Source of the DNA: Juglans regia
Lineage: Eukaryota; Streptophyta; Magnoliopsida; Fagales; Juglandaceae
DNA length: 64,000 nt
Reading direction: 5' to 3'
Assembly: GCF_001411555.2 (NCBI RefSeq)
Contig: NC_049905.1
Coordinates: 20,388,097-20,452,096 of the forward strand
Under the pieces are notes generated by a model. The model saw only the letters and a program-made list of their open reading frames with translations. It ran no database searches and was not told the origin of the DNA. The position numbers were made by a program, and so were the translations under genes. This document shows positions 12,001 through 23,715 of the stretch, piece by piece. Positions within the stretch are counted from its first letter, which is position 1, and the number at the start of each line of letters is the position of its first letter.

Positions 12001-13491
12001 ATGGGTTTCTTGGATGCAAAAGATTGCAAAGCTTTTATGGCTCCCATATTGCTGCTACTTGGTTTTTTCTTATCTGGCCTAGAACTAACAGGTGCTCTAT
12101 TACTCTCTCTCTCTCTATCTCTCTCTGCATATTGCATTGCCTAATCTTTTGATGTTGAGCTCTAAATTGGTTTGAGATGTGAGAATCCAAGAAGCTCTAG
12201 CTTCTCTGTCTGTCTCAGACTTCACCTTTTATCAGTCCTCATTTGACTATATGATCCAAAAAGGCCTGCTTGAACTAAGAATTTAGTGTCATTTTTTCTC
12301 TTTTTTTGAGTAGTTGTGCATGGTAGCAACCGGGTTTGGCTTTCTGCAACTGTTTTCGAGTGATGGAATCAGTATAGTTCATAGAATTATATTCTGCAAG
12401 TACTTTAGACCAATATGGTTACTTATCATTTTAATACTTCGTTCCTAAAATCATTGTTTAGGAACATTTTAACTTGCCAATACCTAATTAAGCTAAAAAC
12501 TCATCATATTTTGGCCCAATTTTGATATGCAGGCGCACAATCTGTCGGTGTATGCTATGGAAGAAATGGAAACAATCTCCCATCTGAAGCAGATGTTATA
12601 AATCTATACAAAAGTAATGGCATTGGAAGGATGCGGATTTATGAACCAAATCAACCAACTCTGAACGCCCTTAGAGGATCAAACATTGAGGTAATCATCG
12701 GCATCCTCAACACCAACCTTCAAGCCCTCACTGATGCTGCGGCAGCAACAGACTGGGTCCAGAACAACGTAAGAAACTTCTGGCCTGATGTCAAATTCCG
12801 ATACATTGCTGTCGGGAACGAAGTACGTCCAAATGATGCTGAAGTGGGATTTGTTTTAACTGCCATGCAAAACATACGCAATGCAATTGCAGCTGCAAAT
12901 TTACAGGACCAAATCAAGGTGTCAACATCCATTGACACAACTTTGGTGGAAAATGCATATCCTCCATCACAAGGCTCCTTCACTGGAGCTGCATCTTCAT
13001 TTATAAAGCCAATCATCGATTTCCTCGTTAGCAATGGAGCACCACTTCTAGTCAATGTGTATCCCTACTTTGCCTATACCGAGAACCCTCAAAGCATTTC
13101 CATTCCATATGCCCTGTTTACTTCTCCAGGGGTTGTGGTCACAGACCCAGAAGGTAATCGTGGGTACCAGAATCTTTTTGATGCATTGTTAGATGCTCAG
13201 TACTCTGCTCTTGAGAAAGCTGGTGCACCTAATCTGCAAATCGTTGTATCAGAGAGCGGTTGGCCATCAGAAGGGGGTAATGCAGCAAGCGTAGAAAATG
13301 CAGGCACTTTCTACAAGAATTTGATTAATCATGTGAAGAATGGGACTCCAAAGAGGCCTGGACAAGCAATAGAAACTTACTTGTTTGCCATGTTTGATGA
13401 AAACCTGAAGAATGTTCCTCCAGAAATTGAGAGACATTTTGGTCTCTTCTCCCCGAACCAACAACCCAAGTACCAAATCAGTTTCGGTTAA
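12001..13491 (+). CDS. G1: glucan endo-1,3-beta-glucosidase, GH17 (PR-2 type)
   Basis: Two exons, 12001-12091 and 12533-13491, with a GT-AG intron of 441 nt splitting codon 31 in phase 1; 349 residues in total. Residues 1 to about 32 form a hydrophobic signal peptide ([11 protein letters not shown] core), so the mature enzyme probably starts at Gln33 ([11 protein letters not shown]), as usual for PR-2 proteins. The catalytic acid/base is Glu127 in AVGNEV and the nucleophile Glu271 in [12 protein letters not shown], the GH17 signature. The protein stops at YQISFG without the C-terminal extension of vacuolar class I enzymes, which suggests apoplastic secretion. Family members hydrolyse beta-1,3-glucans such as callose and fungal wall glucan. 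G1 is the most divergent complete copy (about 95 percent identical to G2 by eye, with one extra residue near the C-terminus). Start chosen at the first ATG giving an in-frame signal peptide. Confidence 0.95.
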
Positions 13492-13514
13492 TCAGAACAG
13501 TTTTGGCGATGCCA

Positions 13515-13516
<2 letters not shown>

Positions 13517-13550
<34 letters not shown>
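13517..13550 (+). repeat. (TA)n microsatellite in the G1 3' region
   Basis: TA run about 25 nt after the stop codon, also present and longer after G2, G4 and G5. A likely polyadenylation signal (GAATAAATAAG) lies ~75 nt further on. Confidence 0.9.
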
Positions 13551-13552
<2 letters not shown>

Positions 13553-14687
13553 CTCTAAATAACAGTGCCTTGATGCTATGTATTCAATAATCTAAATGTT
13601 CCTTTCCACAATTACTCTTTTAATGAATAAATAAGTTATCTACTACATGCCCACGAGTTCATATCTTTGTGCAGTATCTTGACAAAAATAAAAATGAAAA
13701 ACAGACAGATCAAAAAGATACTATTAAGTTATGAACTTCTAATTTTGTGTAGAATCACTATTTGTCTTAAAAGTTTAAACGGATTGGAAGAGGAAGATTT
13801 AATTATTTGTATTATATTCTTACACGTTGCATGAACAGAAGTCCTGTAGGCTTGCCTGGTGGCCGATATCCTACCACCAAGTTGAGGCATGGTCTCCCTA
13901 AATCACTCTCCATTCATGTGAAATAGATAGTATTATTTAGCGTAAAACAGAGAATATTTTAGTCAATTTACTTATCAATACGATGTGAAATGACTAATAT
14001 GGTGGGATCCTATTCCTTCTCGAACACAGCTTTAGGATTATCCAAACCTTATTATAAATCCCTTTCATAAAAGTAACATATAAAGTGGATTAATTGACCT
14101 TGGAACATGATACATCTGATATATAAATGAATATTCATCTTATTTACAAATCAAGTGGCTGATGGTGGTTACATGCATGCTAGATACATGTGTTATATAC
14201 CCACGTCTAGGATCTTAATTAATCCCTTTTATATCATATGTATATGAAATAGTGATACCAAGGATCGATCCATTAATCTACCTTGTTTGTTGGGTTTATC
14301 CGAATTTCACATCAAACCTGACAACTGACATATCATGTATTTAGAATTTGAGAAGTGCTACAGTCGTAAAGAGATTTCACAAAAATAAATTTACAATTTG
14401 ACGTGACTTCATGTGAAACATTAAATCTATTTTATAATAAAAGTTACTTTACTATCTAATGTACCACTTTAAACCACATCAATTTGTGAAATCCTTGTGG
14501 CTAAAGCATTTCTCTTTCAAGATTTTAGCAGCCAAAGAGACACATGCAGGGATTAGCATCATAGATTGATATTACCTCCAATAACATCCATTAATTTTTG
14601 CAACCAAGTTTATGAAAATCACTGGATGATCATCAGCATCGATCTATTAATTTGAAACTAATTAAGATGCATGCTTGCTGCCTTTGT

Positions 14688-16534
14688 TTACTTATAATAT
14701 ATCTTCCTAGACTTGTCGGCCAACAATGCTTCATGTTCCTCTCTTATGCTGTTGTATTTCTTGATCAAGCTCTTCAGCACTTCCATTTGCTCCTCTGGAA
14801 CTTTTTTCTTTCCTAATTCCAGACGATGCTTAGTTGCTTCAATTTGTCTTTTTAGCTCTTGAATCTTAAAGTTTTTCTGCTCGAGCTCTTTCCTTAGGGC
14901 CTCCAACTCCGATGCATTTCCTGCTAATATATGCATAAATTTCTACGCGTTGGAAGTTAAAAATGTCACGGGCAAAAAGTTTTCAGTAGTCCCTATCTTT
15001 TAATTTGGAGAGACTTAATTCATATAATTCGACACAAAAGAATTAAAAGTAATAACGTGTGGAGTTTATTAGGTAACGATTTTATATGTAGTAAGGGTGG
15101 GTGGTGGCTCACTCGCACATAGGAGTGTAGTCGGTCTAGTCCAATTCGGTTCGAGTGAGTCACGGATTGAAAATTTAGGTCCATCAGTTTTACAGGACCA
15201 TACAGTTAGCTGTCAATCTAGTCAGTCCAATTCCATCTATGACCATTTTTTTCATTGTACATATATATGGTTAATGAAATAAAGTGATTTATTTAAAATT
15301 TTATATATAGTTAATGAATATTAAATAATTTCATTATACTTATGGTCAATTGTGATCCCATGAATAAAAATTATATAATTAACTTATACAACTATAATAT
15401 AAAATATTATATTATATATACAGAAAATATTTATATATATATATATATATTTGATCAGTCTCGACCCGATCTGGTCCGGACCAAACCATGCAGTCATGCT
15501 CCATCCACGTGTCCACTAGGGGATAGGCAAGCAACCCGCCCACCCAATGTGAGTGTGCGCAGGCCACATATACTTATATTTGAATAGTGAGAAGTGTTGA
15601 GAAGTGTTTGTGAATAGTAGTGAAAAAGTAATAATAAAATATTTGAATAGTAGTAAAAAATAGGTGAAAAGTAATGAATAGTAGAAAAGTAGGTAAAAAG
15701 TAATAATAAAATAAAGAATAGTAGTGAGAGTACTTGAGGTACTCTCACTTGCCAAACACACCCTTGTATACCTCTAGGGGGCAGGCATGCAACATGTTTG
15801 TCTAGGTAGATATGTGTGCCTTTGTCTCTTTTCTTCTCGTAAAACAAGTAGGATTAAAAATTAAAATAGAATGGGAAGAAAGATGAAAAGAGTACCTGAA
15901 GAAGTACTTGAACCATCACCATGCATGAGTTTTAGTTTCTGACGATAAGATTAAAGAAAAAAGTTCAATCAGAAGCACAATGTATATATGATATCTTTGG
16001 AGAGGTTTATATAACTTAATGTGAGTATATAAAGAAAGGAAAACTCATAAAATAATAAAAATATTATCGGGATGTCATGTATTATTAATAGAATAATATT
16101 ATATATATTTACAATTTTACTTACAAGACTTATTTTAATAGTTTTTTTTTTAATTTTTAATTTTATTAATTTTCAATTGATATGTGAAAAAGTAATTTTT
16201 TTTGTGAGTTTTCTTAACATTTTTTTTTTTTAATTGACAGAGGCGTGTCCTCCGTCGTGTCAAGCTGGCTATTTCCGATGGCCACGTGTGTTTGGCATGT
16301 CAACCTACCTAGGGACCTCCGTTTAGACAACTCATGATACCATTAAAATATAGAAATTAACATTAAAGAGAGGAAAAAAGACAGACAAAAGAGAAGGCAT
16401 AGGATTGAGGAAAGAAAACAGAGATGAACGCATTTCTGAAATCAATCGAAGTTTAAAAAATCCGATCACCAACACTACTAAGATAATTTGCTGACCTTAC
16501 CTTGTTACTTTCCCCTCCAGGCACAGCACCCTCT

Positions 16535-16539
<5 letters not shown>
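14688..16539 (-). CDS. CC1: small coiled-coil protein, unrecognised
   Basis: Three minus-strand exons join in frame: 16539-16501 (starts ATG, 13 codons), 15938-15896 (43 nt) and 14920-14688 (233 nt, to stop), all with GT-AG borders, giving 104 residues. The N-terminal ~30 residues are polar (G, S, E, K); from about residue 30 on it is a heptad-like, strongly charged helix (ELEALRKELEQKN ... IKKYNSIREEHEALL), so a dimeric coiled coil is likely. I recognise no family. A frame-preserving upstream exon may extend it: the exon containing the ATG is open back to its acceptor at 16575, and a further open stretch ending at a donor at 16685 encodes seven consecutive His (16715-16735). An almost identical paralogue lies at 35837-37561. 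The exon structure is supported by frame agreement in both copies; expression is not shown. Confidence 0.6.
15551..15774. repeat. MITE-like insertion in the CC1 intron
   Basis: Absent from the equivalent intron of CC2 (around 36760), so it is a copy-specific insertion. It is AT-rich with repeated GAATAGTAGTGA and AGTAATAATAAAA motifs and ends CCAAACACACCC, as in the 18065-18253 element. It also holds a short perfect hairpin, GAGAGTAC-TTGAG-GTACTCTC, at about 15726-15746. Confidence 0.45.

Positions 16540-16543
<4 letters not shown>

Positions 16544-16565
<22 letters not shown>
16544..16565 (+). repeat. (TC)n microsatellite in the CC1 5' exon
   Basis: TC run immediately upstream of the CC1 start codon (GA on the gene strand); it encodes alternating Arg-Glu if the exon is translated upstream of the ATG. 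The CC2 copy (37562-37587) keeps the same exon length of 75 nt. Confidence 0.7.
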
Positions 16566-16575
16566 GTGGTGGCAC

Positions 16576-17680
16576 CTGCAATGCGATCTGTGAAGTATGG
16601 TCATGAGTCATGACCATAAAAGTTGAAGGAGTTATACACGAAATGAGCTGAAATATAGCCTGGTGGCAATACTACAAAACGTACCTTGTAGCTAAGCAAG
16701 CCAAGACAAAAGCCATGATGATGGTGATGATGATGCAGGGCATCTTTCTCTGGTGGAAAAGGGATCTCCTCTGTTAATTTTGGTGCATGGATTTGCTAAC
16801 AATTGATGGGGGAATCTCTTTCTCTTTTACTCACTCGACCTCCCTTCTTCTATCTCCATTATCCAGTCGGGCAATCAGAATATATCTGCTGCATGCACCA
16901 TGTTTTTCGACAGACATGCTTGCATATGTCTGATTCAACTTTGGGTCATTACTACTTTGTTTCATTTGGGGAAAAAGCAAGGCCATTTCTGGGACTTTGG
17001 AACCACCAATTTGTGAACTTGAAAGGGCTATTGAGAATAGATTTTTCATATAAAAAAAAAAACAGAATAAAAAATGATTGGCAAAGACCCAAAGCAATGG
17101 ATGACTTTCAGGCAAAGAGCCTTGGCAAAAAACAGGAGCAACTCTTCATGAGGATCATTGCAGCGGACCATACCATGAATTATCAAAGACCCACTTTTGC
17201 CTTCGTCTTGTAAATGCAGTTTAGCTGAAAATGGGTTAAGATGCCACTTTTTCCCATTTCAGCATTCATGATTTTGAGTGAAATATACTAACAGCTCTCT
17301 CCTTTCCTCCCAAAGCCGATTGTTTTGAAGCCCTTCAAATCCTCCCCTCTTTCCCCCTTTTTATAATCAAAAACCCTATGTGCTGTTGGTTTTTGTGTAT
17401 TATTTTGGGCGCTTCATTCATGTGATTAATTACGTTATTTTTGTTAATATAAAATAACTGTTTAGATCAATCATATCATACAATAAATATGCAAAAGTAG
17501 CTGAATGTGACAGAACCCTTTTTTAATAGAGTTATGGGTCTTTGGGAGCTTCATTTGGGTTTGAAGAAGACCTCTCTATGCTTTGAACTGAATTTGGGTT
17601 ACAATTTTTGAGCTGCAACCCAATCCAACCTAAGCTTGAATAACCCCAGCCCAAAATCGTGAAAGTCCGAATTGGACTCG
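16576..17680. other. Region 5' of CC1, function unclear
   Basis: Holds the putative upstream exon of CC1 (about 16685-16795, minus) and open frames on both strands around 16803-17213. The plus-strand frame is broken in the paralogous copy by a length change in an A run near 38080, which argues against coding. The block ends at a breakpoint near 17680, after which C1 and C2 diverge. Confidence 0.4.
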
Positions 17681-17689
17681 GGGCCGGTC

Positions 17690-17940
17690 AACGTTTGTAG
17701 TAGAAGCCAAAGATTTGGACATCAATTTATATACAGTTATCTACCATTCAACTCTGGTCTTCCTCCTTCAAACATGTTGCCCAATGTCACTCCAAACCCA
17801 AACATTAGTTTAAGCTTATAATAGAAAACAATTGAAACCTGATCAAACAATCCTGATATTGAGGACAGCATGAAGAAGAAATTTCGTAGCTCGTACACTG
17901 GCAACACTTTATTTCGAGTTATGCTATATACCACACTCGT
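17690..17940 (-). pseudogene. Fragment duplicating part of 19083-19493
   Basis: Shares the stretch from GTTTAAGCTTATAATAG to GACAGCATGAAGAAGAAATTT with 19425-19510; on the minus strand both encode MLSSISGLF followed by QVSIVFYYKLKLM. After that the frames differ and no domain is seen. It appears fused at CGGGGCCGGTCAACG to sequence from the C module, suggesting a deletion joint. Confidence 0.35.
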
Positions 17941-18064
17941 ATTTTATCATATTAGTACAATGAGATAAAAATAAGATGAGAATATAGTATATATCATTTT
18001 TTTTTTTACAATAATTTGATCCAGGTTCTAGGGTATCTCACATCCAATGGTAAGATACCCTAGT

Positions 18065-18253
18065 TGTGTGTTTGGATGTTGAAATGAGTTGAGTTGAGAT
18101 GATAAAATATTATTAGAATATTATTTTTTAATATTATTATTATTTTAGAATTTGAAAAAGTGGAATTATTTATTATATTTTGTGTTGAGATTTGAAAAAA
18201 TTGTAATGATAAATTGAGATGAGTTGAGAGTGGTTTAAGTTCCAAACGCACCC
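18065..18253. repeat. MITE with GTGTGTTTGGA ends
   Basis: The left end GTGTGTTTGGA matches the reverse complement of the right end TCCAAACGCAC with one mismatch. The ~190-bp interior is AT-rich (GAGTTGAGATGATAAAATATT ...) and recurs at 27931-28097, 52390-52556 and 62910-63077. No coding capacity. Superfamily not assigned because the target duplication is unclear. Confidence 0.55.
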
Positions 18254-18255
18254 AA

Positions 18256-19080
18256 GTGGAGGGTCAATTTGAGACAGTTTCTGTTGAAGCCAGCAGCAAT
18301 TGGGCTCCATATAGGAGCAAAAGTTAAAATCTGTCAGAACACAAGGGAGCCTCCACAAAACAAAAATACAAGAACAAACATTTCAATAAGCTGAAAGTGA
18401 AAGATACCCTTAAACCCATTATAGTGTCAGAACCCATGTGCCAAAGAGCGACCCTTCCCCAACATGTGGGCCTAAAACAAGATGAGACAAAGAGTTCCTA
18501 TAGTAAAGCATGGATTGAATAAGAGTTTGAGACCCAAAAATAAATTATAAATTGAACCTACAAATTCAAGTAACAATAACAAAAAACTGGATTTCTTAGC
18601 TTCGTACGCAAGAGTTAAAAACACATCTTTTAACCCTTATTTGATGCGATCTTGTATGATGATCTGCTGCCCCCAAACAGAGAAAGAGGTGGGGGAGGGG
18701 GGGGAAGCAAGAGAATTCATTTTCCTCTAAACTGTCTGTGGTGGCTAACAAAACAACCTGTACATACACGTTCAATTGTCTTGGCACAAACTTGAATTCT
18801 ACTAAAGTGTCTAACAAGAAAAAAGATGGTAAAAAGGAAAAATGTGTACTCAACATGCAAGAGCTCAAGAAAATAGCTCGGGCCAATAGCTTTGGATATC
18901 CTTATATTATAAAAAAGAACAATTCTGTCTGCTCCAACTTGTGTGGTCCAGAAACACAGAGGAACGGTACGTTAAAAAAGAAGGAAAATCTAACCTCTGT
19001 AAGATTTTATTGTTTAAACTAGAAATGAGCCCCTCTGCCTATATGACAATTTGATTTGGATGATAAATTTTAATCTTACT
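18256..19080. other. Spacer without supported gene
   Basis: Short frames on both strands (18596-18886 minus, 18738-19022 plus) have no recognisable domain and are not preserved in the second C module. Nothing further seen. Confidence 0.5.
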
Positions 19081-19082
19081 AT

Positions 19083-19493
19083 TTAAGTTGTAGATGTACA
19101 CACACTAGCATGAAAATAGAATAACTCTCTCGAAATACCACTCACCAAGTCACTATGGACTAGAAAACAAATTGGAATGATCAAAATACCCCAAATCTTT
19201 ATTATGTTTGTGATATATAGTTCATATACTGCTAAAAGTGTCACCATTAAGGTTGTAGAATGTAATTTACCCAAAACAAAACTCATATCCACATCAGATT
19301 GTCCATGCATTGCTAATCCAGTTAGCATCCAAACCAGAACAACTACCAATGCACCAAACCCAAGAGGCCAGCCAATCCCAATTGACGCAGACTCCACAGC
19401 ACACATGGGGCCGGTCAGCGTTTGCATTAGTTTAAGCTTATAATAGAAAACAATTGAAACCTGATTAAACAATCCTGATATTGAGGACAGCAT
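19083..19493 (-). pseudogene. Membrane-protein-like gene fragment
   Basis: The minus-strand frame contains two hydrophobic segments (WPLGFGALVVVLVWM and TTLMVTLLAVYEL) separated by a polar stretch, so an exon of a membrane protein is plausible. A GTAAAT donor-like site follows the first part. I do not recognise the family. A near-identical copy is at 39535-39888 with an indel near the C-terminal end, and a shorter piece is at 17690-17940. No start or neighbouring exons could be assembled, so a gene fragment is the safest call. Confidence 0.3.
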
Positions 19494-20172
19494 GAAGAAG
19501 AAATTTTGTAGCTATATACCTCACTCATATTTTATTCTCACCCCATGAACTATTGAATTAATATTGTCCATGAACTATTTTTTGGAGTGAGAAAAACAAG
19601 TTCGGGGTAGTATCATACTAGTACAATGAGGTAAAAGTAAGGGGAGGAAATACTAAAGGAAAATCCACAAGCTATCATAACTTTATACAGTACGTCACAT
19701 TATAAAATTATTTTTTATATAAAATAGATCTGACGCATTATATGAAGTCAATTTATAAGTTTATTTTTGTATAATTTCTTTGTATTTATAATAATTTTTA
19801 AAAATAAGACGAGAGTATAGTATAAAACCAAAAAAATGGTAAGAAAATTTAGACAAACTTCAATCACTTTTGCTACATTAATGCTGCATTTATGCTATGA
19901 TCAATTTTTGACTTTCCTACTTACAAATTCCTATAGAATATTCATTGAGGGGGCGGAAGAAAAATTTGACCTTCAACAAACGGGGTTAATTAATTGAGCT
20001 TTCCTACTCTATATTTATTTTTATTTTATTAATATTTTTATTTTATTCCTCTTAAATTAATTGAGTTCTTCTATTCATCATTTATACACCACACATTTAA
20101 TAAGAAAAAAAATTAAAAATTAAAAAATTATATGTGATGTGTAGTGTGAGGATGATGGGTTTTTTTCTAATT

Positions 20173-20335
20173 GAGTAATACTCTATGCAGTCATGAGGAG
20201 TGCAAGTATTGTGCACTCATTTAGAAAACGAGTCAGGTTTACCATTAAAAATTAATTTTTTCATGTGCGTTCCATATTTACTAACTTTTTTTCAAAAGAA
20301 GTTCACGCACTCTGACTGTAAATATAATTTCTCAT
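20173..20335. repeat. MITE in P2
   Basis: About 160-bp element with GAGTAAT... and ...ATTTCTC imperfect inverted ends; the same family as the 176-bp element at 23945-24120. Equivalent copies lie in P3 (about 30397-30555), P4 (about 40568-40730) and P5 (about 55037-55200). P1 lacks it and represents the empty state. Confidence 0.5.
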
Positions 20336-21724
20336 TTCTTCTAAAACAAAAAATTTTAACCTAAAATTAATCAGGTTTTGGATTTTTCAAATTTTCTACA
20401 AATTATAATTTTAACATTATTTCCCTTTTAGACTTTGTTGGTTAAATAATTATTTGGAAATTCATAATAATGTGTGATTGTTCTTCTTTGATCTTGTTTA
20501 ATTGTTTCTAAGATATTATAATAATGAAAAATTTTATTTATCATCTACATATATCATACACCACACATCATACTTTATTTTTATTTATTTATTTTCTTAA
20601 ATATGTAGTATATGAATGATGACGAGAAAAATTCAATTAATTGAAGAAAAAGTCATCATGAGATGGAAAAAATCTTGGCTTGGTCCGTCCAAGTATTTGA
20701 GAAGTTGTGGATAAGAAGCACACATGCATTGCTTGTCCTAGTCTTTGATTTTCCGTCTTGACAACGAAACTCTTCTTCATGGTCCAAGTTATTAAACGTG
20801 TAAGATGGTCTTAAAAATTATATCGAACAAAACCCGAATATAAAATCTTTTTGTAGATAAAGTATTGTTTCATTAAACTGCAGAAAATATAAGGTCTAAA
20901 ACTATAAACTATATTTTTGATCGCAATCTCAAATATGAACTGCGTAAAAGAAAAAGGAAAAAAATAGTCGAGGAGATGCAAGTTCGAGCCAGTTTCCTCT
21001 CGTCTATTAGTACTACCACATTCAATGGATTGTTAGGTGTATGTGTAGAATTTAAAAGCTTTGAATTAGTCGACGCTGCTCTTGATCATGAATATATGCT
21101 ATCATTGCAAGCTTATACACAGCCACACACACACACAAGGTTTACAAGTCAGACAGATCATTTAATTCCCAGTTGGATCTTATTTTTGGGTTCGATGAAT
21201 ATACCGCACGATCAAACAGCTAGTGCGCTCGATCATCATCCACGACGCCTGAAAAACGTACCTGGCCTTCTGCAAGACCTTGTAGAAGCTAGAAGTTAAT
21301 TAACAATTGTCGAAACTTGACTTTTCTGGGAGAAACGGCCGGGTTGAGTACGCAGTCTTGTCGATTGAATATATACATATAGTTCTGGACCGTCACAAAA
21401 CATTCAAATTAATGGTTCGAATTCATTCCACAGCCATTCTTGTCCCCCATTTGGGACCGGTTAGGCTGCATAAAATGGATGCATCTTGAAGACCAAGACT
21501 TTTCTGTAGCTGATATAGACAAATAAATGTAACATAAAGACTTTTTATTTGAGTCCCACGTACGTCTGTGGTTAAGAATCCTGAAATTTTTTGTTTTCCT
21601 GCAAGAGATGGCAGTTGTCACAAATTATGCATTGATGTCAATGGAGTGATTGACGGTGAAGAGGTCATTGGAAAATGGTATAGGACATTGTCTAAACCCA
21701 ACAATTCTAAGGCACTAACTAGCC

Positions 21725-21734
21725 TATATATAAA
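21725..21734 (+). promoter_or_regulatory. TATA box of G2
   Basis: TATATATAAA, 97 nt upstream of the G2 ATG, conserved with the other complete copies. Confidence 0.7.
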
Positions 21735-21830
21735 TGAAGGCGTATGTGAGAGATGGTATTGCAAAGATATCAGTGTTAACTGTTAAGCCATAGATTTGGT
21801 ACTTCAATTTCTTGTTTCTTAATTACTCAA

Positions 21831-23319
21831 ATGGGTTTCTTGGATGCAAAAGATTGCAAAGCTTTTATGGCTCCCATATTGCTGCTACTTGGTTTTTTCT
21901 TATCTGGCCTAGAACTAACAGGTGCTCTAATACTCTCTCTCTCTCTCTGTGTCCGTGCATATTGCATTGCCTAATCTTTTGATGTTGAGCTCTAAATTGG
22001 TTTGAGATGTGAGAATCCAAGAAGCTCTAGCTTCTCTGTCTGTCTCAGACTTCACCTTTTATCAGTCGTCATATGACTATTTTGATCCAAAAAGGCCTGT
22101 TTGAACTAAGAATTTACTGTAATTTTTTCTCTTTTCTTGAGTAGTTGTGCATGGTAGCAACCGGGTTTGGCTTTCTGCAAATGTTTCCGAGTGATGGAAT
22201 CAGTATAGTTCATAGAATTATATTCTGCAAGTACTTTAGACCAAAATGGTTACTTATCATTTTAATACTTTGTTCCTAAAATCAATGTTTAGGAACATTT
22301 TAACTTGCCAATACCTAATTAAGCTAAAAACTCATCATATTTTGGCCCAATTTTGATATGCAGGCGCACAATCTGTCGGTGTATGCTATGGAAGAAATGG
22401 CGACAATCTCCCATCTGAAGCAGATGTTATAAATCTATACAAAAGCAATGGCATTGGAAGGATGCGGATCTATGAACCAAATCAACCAACTCTGAACGCC
22501 CTTAGAGGATCAAACATTGAGCTAATCATCGGCATCCTCAACAATAACCTTCAAGCCCTCACTGATGCTGCGGCAGCAACAGACTGGGTCCAGAACAACG
22601 TAAGAAACTTCTGGCCTGATGTCAAATTCCGATACATTGCTGTCGGGAACGAAGTACATCCAAATGATGCTGAAGTGGGATTTGTTTTACCTGCCATGCA
22701 AAACATACGCAATGCAATTGCATCTGCAAATTTACAGGACCAAATCAAGGTGTCAACATCCATTGACACAACTTTGGTGGAAAATGCATATCCTCCATCA
22801 CAAGGCTCCTTCACTGGAGCTGCATCTTCATTTATAAAGCCAATCATCGATTTCCTCGTTAGCAATGGAGCACCACTTCTAGTCAATGTGTATCCCTACT
22901 TTGCCTATACCCTGAACCCTCAAGACATTTCCCTTCAATATGCCTTGTTTACTTCTTCAGGGGTTGTGGTCACAGACCCAGAAGGTAATCGTGGGTACCA
23001 GAACCTTTTTGATGCATTGTTGGATGCTCAGTACTCTGCTCTTGAGAAAGCTGGTGCACCTAATCTGCAAATCGTTGTATCAGAGAGTGGTTGGCCATCA
23101 GAAGGGGGTGATGCAGCAAGCGTAGAAAATGCAGCCACTTTCTACAAGAATTTGATTAATCATGTGAAGAATGGGACTCCAAAGAGGCCTGGACAAGCAA
23201 TAGAAACTTATTTGTTTGCCATGTTTGATGAAAACCAGAAGAATCCTCCAGGAATTGAGAGACATTTTGGTCTCTTCTCCCCGAGCCAACAACCCAAGTA
23301 CCAAATCAGTTTCGGTTAA
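21831..23319 (+). CDS. G2: glucan endo-1,3-beta-glucosidase, GH17 (PR-2 type)
   Basis: Exons 21831-21921 and 22364-23319, GT-AG intron of 442 nt; 348 residues. Exon 1 is identical in sequence to that of G1 and encodes the same signal peptide; predicted mature start QSVGVCYG. Catalytic Glu127 (AVGNEV) and Glu271 ([12 protein letters not shown]) are intact. Compared with G1 there are ~17 substitutions, for example NEVHPND for NEVRPND and TLNPQDIS for TENPQSIS, and one residue fewer at [10 protein letters not shown]. The mature protein ends YQISFG with no vacuolar extension. The exon-2 protein is identical to that of G5 although the two genes lie 35 kb apart. It is followed by a long TA microsatellite and module D2. 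Confidence 0.95.
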
Positions 23320-23339
23320 TCAGAACAGTTTTGGCGATG

Positions 23340-23342
<3 letters not shown>

Positions 23343-23401
<59 letters not shown>
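23343..23401 (+). repeat. (TA)n microsatellite in the G2 3' region
   Basis: About 59 nt of uninterrupted AT repeat starting ~23 nt after the stop; same position as in G1, G4 and G5 but of different length. Reading frames with repeated Ile-Tyr over it are artefacts. Confidence 0.95.
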
Positions 23402-23403
<2 letters not shown>

Positions 23404-23715
23404 CATATATATTGCTCTAAATAACAGTGCCTTCATGCTATGTATTCAATAATCTAAATGTTCCGTTCCACAATTACTCTTTTAATGAATAAATAAGTTA
23501 TCTACTACATGCCCACGAGTTCATATCTTTGTGCAGTATCTTGACAAAATAAAAATAAAAAACGGACAGATCAAAAAGATATTATGAAGTAGTAGAATCA
23601 CTATTTGTCTTAAAAGTTTAAATGGATTGAAAGAGGTAGATTTAATTATTTGTATTATATTACATGAACAGAAGTCCTATAGGATTGCCTATTGGCCAAT
23701 ATCCTACCACCAAGT

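Larger units (their letters stand above)
19835..21830 (+). promoter_or_regulatory. P2: upstream/promoter module of G2
   Basis: Colinear with P1 but carries an extra ~290 bp after ATTGAGTA (about 20180-20470). That insertion begins with a MITE-like element with ends GAGTAATACTCTATGCAGTCA and, in reverse complement, GAGAAATTATATTTACAGTCA. W-box TTGACT is at 21317-21322 and TTGACG (W-box/as-1-like core) at 21650-21655. P2 lacks a ~200-bp block present in P4 and P5 (about 41235-41420), having joined CCCGAATATAAAATC directly. Confidence 0.65.

Noticed and set aside
12720..13055. Antisense 111-residue frame inside G1 (also in G2, G4, G5)
   Set aside because: It is the mirror of the conserved GH17 coding frame; conservation follows from the sense protein and it has no own signals.
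16831..17115. Minus-strand frame upstream of CC1 as a 5' exon
   Set aside because: A GTGAGT donor lies at its end but the next possible acceptor is only ~40 nt away, too short for a plant intron; left out of the gene model.
16803..17213. Plus-strand 136-residue frame 5' of CC1
   Set aside because: The near-identical copy at 37825 is shortened to 91 residues by a length change in an A run, without other decay; no domain.
23216..23452. Frame encoding long Ile-Tyr repeat after G2 (similar after G4, G5)
   Set aside because: Translation of the TA microsatellite in the wrong frame of the GH17 exon.
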